Source: DASPXY01 sp038227745
GTDB lineage: Bacteria; Planctomycetota; Planctomycetia; Gemmatales; Gemmataceae
NCBI GenBank assembly: GCA_038227745.1
Contig: JBBRPS010000326.1
Location: 1-10,684 of the forward strand
Direction: 5' to 3'
DNA length: 10,684 nucleotides
Shown: one piece after another, positions 6,044 through 10,684 of the stretch
How the letters are laid out: the number at the start of each line of letters is the position of its first letter
Position numbering within the stretch: position 1 is the stretch's first letter
Notes under the pieces: model-generated
Told to the model about the DNA's origin: nothing
What the model saw: only the letters and a program-made list of their open reading frames with translations
Database searches by the model: none
Translations under genes and position numbers: made by a program

Positions 6044-7540
6044 ATGCAGGACCGAATCGCGTACCAGGGCATCACCTTCGATGACGTGCTCCTGGAGCCC
6101 GCTTACAGTGACGTGCTGCCGCGCGACGTGGACGTCCGCACGCAGCTCACCCGCGGCATCCGCCTGAACATCCCCATCGTCTCCTCGCCGATGGACACCG
6201 TCACCGAGAGCGAACTGGCCATCGCCCTGGCGCAGGAGGGAGGCCTCGGCGTCATCCACAAGAACATGACCATCGCCCAGCAGACGCGCGAGGTGGACAA
6301 GGTCAAGCGCAGCGAGAACGGCATCATCACCGACCCGATCACGCTGCCGCCCGACGAGACGGTCGGCACCGCCCGCCGCATCATGGAACAGCACAAGATC
6401 AGCGGCGTGCCGATCACCGTCAACGGCTACCTGCGCGGCATCCTCACCCGCCGCGACCTGCGCTTCCTGGCCGACAACAACCAGCGCCTGTCCGAGGTCA
6501 TGACCAAGGACAACCTGGTCACCGCCACGGAAAATACGACGCTCGAAGCGGCCGAGCGGATTTTGACGGCAAATAAAGTCGAGAAACTGCTCCTCGTGGA
6601 CGATCAGTATAAACTGAGGGGCCTCATCACCATCAAGGACATCGACAAGCTCGCGAACTTCCCGACGGCGTGCAAGGACCAGCGCGGCAGGCTGCGCGTG
6701 GGGGCGGCGGTTGGGGTAAATGACTACGAGCGGGCCGAATCGCTCATCCGCGCGGGCGTGGACGTCCTGGTGGTGGACTCGGCGCACGGCCATTCGAGCA
6801 ACGTCATCCAGACGGTGCGCGAGATCAAGCGCCGCTTCGCCATCGAGGTCATCGCCGGCAACATCGCGACCAGCGAAGGGGCGCGGGCGCTCATGGACGC
6901 CGGGGCCGACGCCATCAAGGCCGGCATCGGTCCGGGCAGCATCTGCACCACGAGAGTCATCTCGGGAGTCGGCGTCCCGCAGATCACCGCGATCTACCAG
7001 GCGGTCCAGGGGATCGTCGGCTCGGGCGTGCCGGTCATCGCCGACGGCGGCATCCGCTACTCGGGCGACATTAGCAAGGCGCTGGCGGCGGGCGCCCACT
7101 CGGTCATGCTGGGCGGCCTGTTCGCGGGGCTGGAGGAGAGCCCCGGGCACACGATCATCTACAAGGGGCGCAGCTTCAAGACGTACCGCGGCATGGGTTC
7201 CATCAGCGCCATGGTCGCCGGCTCCAGCGACCGCTACCGCCAGGACGGCGGCGGCCGGCAGCAGGACGAGGGCGGCGGCAAGCTCGTGCCCGAGGGCGTC
7301 GAGGGGCGCGTCCCCTACAAGGGACAACTCGCACCGTTCGTATATCAATTGGTCGGCGGCCTCCGGGCCGGCATGGGTTATTGTGGTACCCGGAACATTG
7401 AGGAGTTGCGCACCAAGGCGCGCTTCATCAAGGTGAGCGCCGCCACGGTGCAGGAGAGTCATCCCCATGACATCGCAATTACGCAGGAAGCGCCGAACTA
7501 CAGTTCCCGTGCCGACCCCACCGACACCGACGGCGGCTGA
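6044..7540 (+). CDS. guaB: Inosine-5'-monophosphate dehydrogenase
   Basis: A 498-residue cytoplasmic enzyme that oxidises IMP to XMP with NAD+, the committed step of GTP synthesis. It has the full bacterial architecture: an N-terminal barrel portion (FDDVLLEPAYSDVLPRDVD at 12-30, SSPMDTVTE at 48-56), a pair of CBS domains inserted at about 94-205, then the rest of the barrel. Seen there are DSAHGHS (245-251), GNIATSEGA (272-280), the active-site loop GIGPGSICTTR with catalytic Cys301, DGGIRYSGDI (334-343), GSISAM (385-390) and the mobile flap YRQDGGGRQQ with its Arg-Tyr pair. The usual C-terminal end (QEAPNY at 481-486) is followed by 12 extra residues of low complexity. These lie within the 74-base overlap with the next gene. 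AGGAG lies eight bases before the ATG. guaA is not adjacent. Confidence 0.98.
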   Translation: MQDRIAYQGITFDDVLLEPAYSDVLPRDVDVRTQLTRGIRLNIPIVSSPMDTVTESELAIALAQEGGLGVIHKNMTIAQQTREVDKVKRSENGIITDPITLPPDETVGTARRIMEQHKISGVPITVNGYLRGILTRRDLRFLADNNQRLSEVMTKDNLVTATENTTLEAAERILTANKVEKLLLVDDQYKLRGLITIKDIDKLANFPTACKDQRGRLRVGAAVGVNDYERAESLIRAGVDVLVVDSAHGHSSNVIQTVREIKRRFAIEVIAGNIATSEGARALMDAGADAIKAGIGPGSICTTRVISGVGVPQITAIYQAVQGIVGSGVPVIADGGIRYSGDISKALAAGAHSVMLGGLFAGLEESPGHTIIYKGRSFKTYRGMGSISAMVAGSSDRYRQDGGGRQQDEGGGKLVPEGVEGRVPYKGQLAPFVYQLVGGLRAGMGYCGTRNIEELRTKARFIKVSAATVQESHPHDIAITQEAPNYSSRADPTDTDGG

Positions 7541-8345
7541 GCCGCGCGTTGCGGGCCGGGGTCGGCCGCGGCCGCTCACCGCTCTGGTGACCGCCCTCGG
7601 CCTGCTGCCGGCCCTCTGCGCGTCGGCCTCCGCCCAGGCCCCCGCGCCGTTCACCGGCAAGGACGCCAGGCCGCCCGCCTGGTCCGCCGCGCCCGGGTTC
7701 GGCGACCTGCCGGCCCCGCCCCCCCTGACCGCCCCGAGCCAGGAGAAGGTGTACAACTTCACGCGCGAGTCCCCGCCCGCGCCCCCTCCGGCCCGGCCGG
7801 TGTCCGCGCAGAACATGCAGAAGCAGATTGACCGGGAACGCCGGGCTCAGGACGAGGTCCCGGATTACAGCATCCAGCTCAGCGTGCCGGGCCTGGGCCG
7901 CCTGACGCGCCTGGAGTCCGAGGCGGCCCTGAAGGAGCGCATGCGCCAGGAGGCGCGGAAGTACGGCGAGCGCCTGACCTTCCCGGAGGAACCGGTCCTC
8001 TCCAAGGAGCCTTACGCCGGCCGGCACTGGGAGGGGAAGACGCGCCTCGTCGAGCCGTACTACCTGGTCCACGCGCGGCTGCTGTTCCAGCAGAAGAACT
8101 TCGAGCGCTACGGCTGGGACCTCGGGCCGATCACGCCGCTCATCTGCGCCGGCAAGTTCTACTGGGACGTGGCCACACTGCCGTACCACCTCGGGACGCG
8201 GCCGTGCCAGCAGTACGAGACGAACGCCGGCCTCTGCCTGCCGGGCGACCCGGTGCCGCTGCTGCTCTATCCGCCCGAGATCAGCCTGACCGGCCTGGCC
8301 GCCGAGGGCGCCGTCATCGCCGGGCTGTTCGCCATCTTCCCGTAG
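7467..8345 (+). CDS. Exported protein of unknown function, Pro-rich (292 aa)
   Basis: A 292-residue protein, not recognised. After a long basic n-region it has a hydrophobic segment at about 37-56 (LTALVTALGLLPALCASASA) ending in a plausible AQA signal peptidase site, so it is likely periplasmic or envelope-attached. Residues 58-115 are Pro/Ala-rich. Then comes a charged helix (LESEAALKERMRQEARKYGE, 149-168) and a well-structured end with EPYYLVHARLLFQQKNFERYGWD and a Trp/Tyr-rich patch FYWDVATLPYHLGTRPC. Two cysteines (Cys247, Cys257) may form a disulfide. The end is hydrophobic (TGLAAEGAVIAGLFAIFP) and could be a second membrane contact. AGGAG at 7452-7456, inside guaB, supports the ATG at 7467; codon use in the first 25 codons is poor, so a GTG at 7509 is possible. 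It is probably co-transcribed with guaB. Confidence 0.8.
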   Translation: MTSQLRRKRRTTVPVPTPPTPTAAEPRVAGRGRPRPLTALVTALGLLPALCASASAQAPAPFTGKDARPPAWSAAPGFGDLPAPPPLTAPSQEKVYNFTRESPPAPPPARPVSAQNMQKQIDRERRAQDEVPDYSIQLSVPGLGRLTRLESEAALKERMRQEARKYGERLTFPEEPVLSKEPYAGRHWEGKTRLVEPYYLVHARLLFQQKNFERYGWDLGPITPLICAGKFYWDVATLPYHLGTRPCQQYETNAGLCLPGDPVPLLLYPPEISLTGLAAEGAVIAGLFAIFP

Positions 8346-8364
8346 GACACCGCGGCGGCAATCT

Positions 8365-8479
8365 GTAGCCGTTTAGCCGCGGTTGAGCCAGATCCGCTGC
8401 GCGGGGCCCGCGCGGGTGAGCCAGATCCCGCTGCGCGGGGGCGCGCAGCGGGATCTGGCTCACCGCTCGCGGCTAAACG
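8365..8479. repeat. Composite REP/BIME-like palindromic element
   Basis: Three related units. Unit A (8384-8407) and unit B (8417-8442) are direct copies of TGAGCCAGATC(C)CGCTGCGCGGGG differing by one C. Unit C is inverted: 8442-8463 is the perfect 22-base complement of 8416-8437, with a GGGG loop between. An outer pair, CGTTTAGCCGCG (8370-8381) and CGCGGCTAAACG (8468-8479), is also perfectly complementary, so the whole can fold as one large cruciform or hairpin. GTAG lies at 8365-8368. It sits in a gene-free gap just after the stop of the exported protein, and may also stall transcription there. Sequence and size differ from the doublet at 1711-1799. Confidence 0.7.
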
Positions 8480-8694
8480 AACGATCACTCATTTCTGCAT
8501 CACCACGTTCATCGACACGATCCCCAGGCTTCGCATTGACACCGAGGTGTCTTTCGTCTATTCCCCACCCCCCACGCGCAGGTAGCGGAGACCGTGCAAC
8601 AGTCTGTAGCCCACCGGGGCGGGGGCGGCGACGCGCCTCCTGCTGTCCCGGCCGGGCGCACCCCGCGTGCCCCGACACGCGCGGAGGACCACCC
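8480..8694. other. Leader region of the TolC-family gene
   Basis: No gene is seen in this stretch. The TolC reading frame stays open through it in front of the chosen start, but the translated product is low-complexity (Arg/Ser/Pro) and would begin inside the repeat. It contains the promoter candidate at 8536-8564, a short GACACC-GA-GGTGTC dyad at 8538-8551 overlapping the spacer of that promoter, and the ribosome binding site of the TolC gene. Confidence 0.5.
8536..8564 (+). promoter_or_regulatory. Candidate promoter of the TolC-family gene
   Basis: An exact TTGACA at 8536-8541, followed after 17 bases by TATTCC at 8559-8564 (three of six matches). Transcription would start near 8571, giving a leader of about 124 bases. 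The 6-base dyad overlapping the -35 box could be a repressor site. Confidence 0.4.
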
Positions 8695-10422
8695 ATGCGG
8701 ACGTGCTCACCCAGCCTCGGAGGGCGAACCGGATCCGTGCTCGCGGCCCTGGCGCTGGCCCTCGGCTGCGCGGCGGCCTTGCGGGCGCCGGCGAGTCCCG
8801 GCGCGGAGCCGGAGCCATTCGTCACGCCACCGCTCCGCGCGGGCGTGCCCGCCGCCATCCAGGTCCTGCCGACCACGCTGCCCGCCCCGGCGGCCGTCCC
8901 GGTGGTTCCTGCCTGGGCGGCGCACGCCCAGCCCGTCAACCTCCCCAGCGCCCTCCGGCTGGCGGAGACGGCGAACCTCGACATCGCGCAGGCCCGCGAG
9001 GTCGTGAGCCGGGCCGAGGCGGCGCTGCTGCGCGCCAGGGTGACCGCCGTCCCCAACTTCAACCTCGGCAGCACCTACACGAAGCACGAGGGCACCCTCG
9101 TGAAGACCGAGGGCAACGTCATCTACGCGAACAAGGACTCGCTGTTCGTGGGCGGCGGCCCGTCGCTGTCGTTCCAGATCACCGAGGCCCTCTTCGCCCC
9201 GCTGCTCGCCCGCCAGGTGCGCACGTCCACCCAGGCCGGCCTGCGGCGCGTCCACAACGACGTCATGCTCGCCGTCGCCGACGCCTACCTGAACGTCCTG
9301 CGCGCCCGCCGCCGCCTGGCCCGCGTCGAGGAGACGCTCGACTACCTGGCGTCCGACCGGCCCTCGCCGATGCGGGCCGGCTCCAGGGGCCTGCTCCCGG
9401 TCGTGGAGGCGGTGCAGGCTGCGGGTCTGGCCGAGGCGCTGAAATCCGAGGTCGAGCGCGTGCGCGTGGAGATCCTGCGGCGGCAGGAGGAGCGACAGGC
9501 CGCGGTGCAGGACTTCCTCGTCGCCACGGCGGAGCTCGCCCGCCTCGTGCGTCTCGACCCCGAGATCCCCCTCTGGCCCATCGAGGACTTCCGCTTCCCG
9601 CTGCCGCTCTCCGGCGAGGACTACCTCCAGCGGCCGGTGGACCAGCTCGTCGAGGTAGCGCTGAACAACCGCCCGGAACTGGCCGAGAACCAGGCCTTCG
9701 TGCGGGCCGCGGTGGCGCGCGTGCGCACAGCGCAGTACCGGCCGCTGCTGCCCAACGTGGTCCTGAACTACAACTGGGGCGACTTCGGCGGCGGCCCCGA
9801 CCTCAACGCGCCGATCATCTCGGGCGGCAAGGTCACGAACGTCCCCGGCTTCGGGCCGTCGGGGCAGATCCATCACTTCTCCCCGCGCGCCGACTTCGAC
9901 GTGACCGTGGTATGGCGGCTGCAGAACATGGGCCTGGGCAACCTGGCGGAGATCCGCGAGCAGCAGGCGGCGGCGCGGCAGGCGACGCTGCGGCTCCTCC
10001 AGGTCCGCGACCTCGTCGTGACCGAGGTGGTCCAGGCCAAGGAACTGGTGGCTGGCTGGCGGCAGCGCCTGGACACGACGCGCCTGGCCCTGTTCGACGC
10101 CGACGGCAAGCCGAACGGCCCGGTGTTCCGCTCGCTGCGCCTGAACTTCGAGCGCATCCGCGAGGTGGAGAAGACCCGGCCGCTGGAGGTGCTCGACTCG
10201 ATTCGCGGCCTGAACGACCTGCTGGAAGCCTACGGCCAGGCGCTGACCGATTACGAGCGCGCCCAGTTCCGCCTGCTGCGGGCGCTGGGCCTGCCGCCGC
10301 AACTGCTCTTTGAAGCCGTGTGTGGGCCGGCGGTGCCGCCACAGGCGCCGCCCGGAGCCCCGGCGGCACGGCCGGAAGAGGCCCCCGCACCGCGACCGGT
10401 CGGCAAGGCGGCCCGGTCGTGA
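8695..10422 (+). CDS. TolC-family outer-membrane efflux protein
   Basis: A 575-residue outer-membrane factor of the TolC/OEP family, the channel component of tripartite efflux or type I secretion systems. It has a signal peptide at about 1-30 (VLAALALALGCAAAL; the Cys gives an imperfect lipobox, so a lipoprotein is possible) and an Ala/Pro-rich spacer to about 80. Then come two OEP repeats with the family pattern of long helices and short beta stretches. The first opens with LPSALRLAETANLDIAQA (83-100), with beta-like NFNLGSTYTKHEG and the long helices of 168-287. The second opens with DQLVEVALNNRPELAE (316-331), with VVLNYNWGDFGG and helices from 412 to 535. The tail is Pro/Ala-rich. GGAGG lies seven bases before the ATG at 8695, which opens straight into the signal peptide. 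No adaptor or pump gene is in view, and the substrate is unknown. Confidence 0.9.
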   Translation: MRTCSPSLGGRTGSVLAALALALGCAAALRAPASPGAEPEPFVTPPLRAGVPAAIQVLPTTLPAPAAVPVVPAWAAHAQPVNLPSALRLAETANLDIAQAREVVSRAEAALLRARVTAVPNFNLGSTYTKHEGTLVKTEGNVIYANKDSLFVGGGPSLSFQITEALFAPLLARQVRTSTQAGLRRVHNDVMLAVADAYLNVLRARRRLARVEETLDYLASDRPSPMRAGSRGLLPVVEAVQAAGLAEALKSEVERVRVEILRRQEERQAAVQDFLVATAELARLVRLDPEIPLWPIEDFRFPLPLSGEDYLQRPVDQLVEVALNNRPELAENQAFVRAAVARVRTAQYRPLLPNVVLNYNWGDFGGGPDLNAPIISGGKVTNVPGFGPSGQIHHFSPRADFDVTVVWRLQNMGLGNLAEIREQQAAARQATLRLLQVRDLVVTEVVQAKELVAGWRQRLDTTRLALFDADGKPNGPVFRSLRLNFERIREVEKTRPLEVLDSIRGLNDLLEAYGQALTDYERAQFRLLRALGLPPQLLFEAVCGPAVPPQAPPGAPAARPEEAPAPRPVGKAARS

Positions 10423-10429
10423 CCGGGCC
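10410..10429 (+). terminator. GC-rich hairpin over the TolC stop codon
   Basis: GGCCCGGTC, two bases, then GACCGGGCC. The nine-base arms straddle the TGA stop at 10420-10422. There is no T-run after it, and with a 2-base loop the top pairs must open. It may slow transcription or protect the mRNA end rather than terminate. Confidence 0.3.
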
Positions 10430-10512
10430 AGGTCACCCCGTTCGCCCGTCATGCCGCCCTCTCACACCCCGCCGCCGCCGCCGCGCAGCCTGTGGCCGTT
10501 CCCAGGCTTACA

Positions 10513-10549
10513 GGCTTAAGCCCGAAAAGCTCGAAAAGGGCTCGAAAAG
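10513..10549. promoter_or_regulatory. Palindrome and tandem CGAAAAG motifs before the last gene
   Basis: GGCTTAAGCC (10513-10522) is a perfect 10-base palindrome. It is followed by three copies of CGAAAAG starting at 10523, 10532 and 10543, about one helical turn apart and thus on nearly the same face of the DNA. They end about 38 bases before the start codon at 10587. This looks like a cluster of protein-binding sites, but no known box is recognised. Confidence 0.35.
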
Positions 10550-10586
10550 GGGATTGCGCCAAGTAAGCTCGGGAGAGGGGGAAGAG

Positions 10587-10684
10587 ATGGCTCTGAAACC
10601 TCTCGTTGAAACCTTGTGGGTAGCCAAGCCCACCCCGGAGAGCCTGACCAGCACCTGGAAGCGCGTCTTGCGTGGCGGTGGGGC
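10587..10684 (+). CDS. Start of an unidentified gene (partial, 32 codons)
   Basis: The window ends 32 codons into a reading frame that begins MALKPLVETLWVAKPTPESL and has the run GGGAGAGGGGGAAGAG directly before the ATG. The ribosome binding site and an open frame to the window edge make it a likely gene. The visible part is neither a signal peptide nor a membrane segment. It is too short to assign a family. It is separated from the TolC gene by about 165 bases that hold the CGAAAAG cluster, so it probably has its own promoter. Confidence 0.5.
   Translation, partial: MALKPLVETLWVAKPTPESLTSTWKRVLRGGG

Noticed and set aside
6029..7816. 595-residue minus-strand open frame opposite guaB
   Set aside because: Antisense shadow rich in Asp, Arg and Val; guaB is unambiguous on the plus strand.
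8383..8694. Long N-terminal extension of the TolC frame
   Set aside because: It begins in the palindromic repeat, crosses a likely promoter and has no ribosome binding site; the ATG at 8695 has one.
8707..10452. 581-residue minus-strand open frame opposite the TolC gene
   Set aside because: Antisense shadow; the plus strand has the signal peptide and the OEP repeats.

Overview
The window is high-GC bacterial DNA with a strong G/C third-position bias. It looks like a planctomycete, most likely from the Gemmata group. The reasons are a 377-residue membrane protein with a Trp-Lys-Arg-Tyr-Ser-Pro-His start of a kind I associate with planctomycetes, Gly/Pro-rich exported proteins without recognisable domains, widely spaced genes, and several unrelated palindromic elements between genes. 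The taxonomic call is inference; no rRNA or tRNA gene was seen.

Layout. Minus strand, 46-1692: a protein related to class III anaerobic ribonucleotide reductase (NrdD) that keeps an ATP-cone and parts of the barrel but lacks the glycyl-radical end. A REP-like doublet (1711-1799) separates it from an exported M20D amidohydrolase (1808-3193). A gene-poor stretch of about 560 bases leads to a 69-residue protein (3758-3967, plus). This converges, through a 16-bp hairpin (3982-4017), with a 64-residue minus-strand ORF (4032-4226). Next comes a damaged-looking region (4283-4705): a coiled-coil reading frame that changes frame, followed by a 64-residue membrane protein.

Minus-strand gene 4692-5825 encodes the planctomycete-type membrane protein. 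It is divergent from guaB (6044-7540, IMP dehydrogenase). The 218-base gap holds two face-away promoters with a perfect 24-base palindrome between them. guaB overlaps by 74 bases a gene for a 292-residue exported protein (7467-8345) with its own ribosome binding site inside guaB. A composite palindromic repeat (8365-8479) and a promoter candidate precede a TolC-type outer-membrane efflux protein (8695-10422). The window ends in the first 32 codons of another gene (10587 on).

No phage, CRISPR, transposase or defence cassette was recognised. This is mostly ordinary chromosomal content: GTP synthesis, the cell envelope and a secreted hydrolase. The less ordinary parts are the NrdD-like protein without its radical site, four distinct palindrome families in 10.7 kb, and the palindrome between the divergent promoters.
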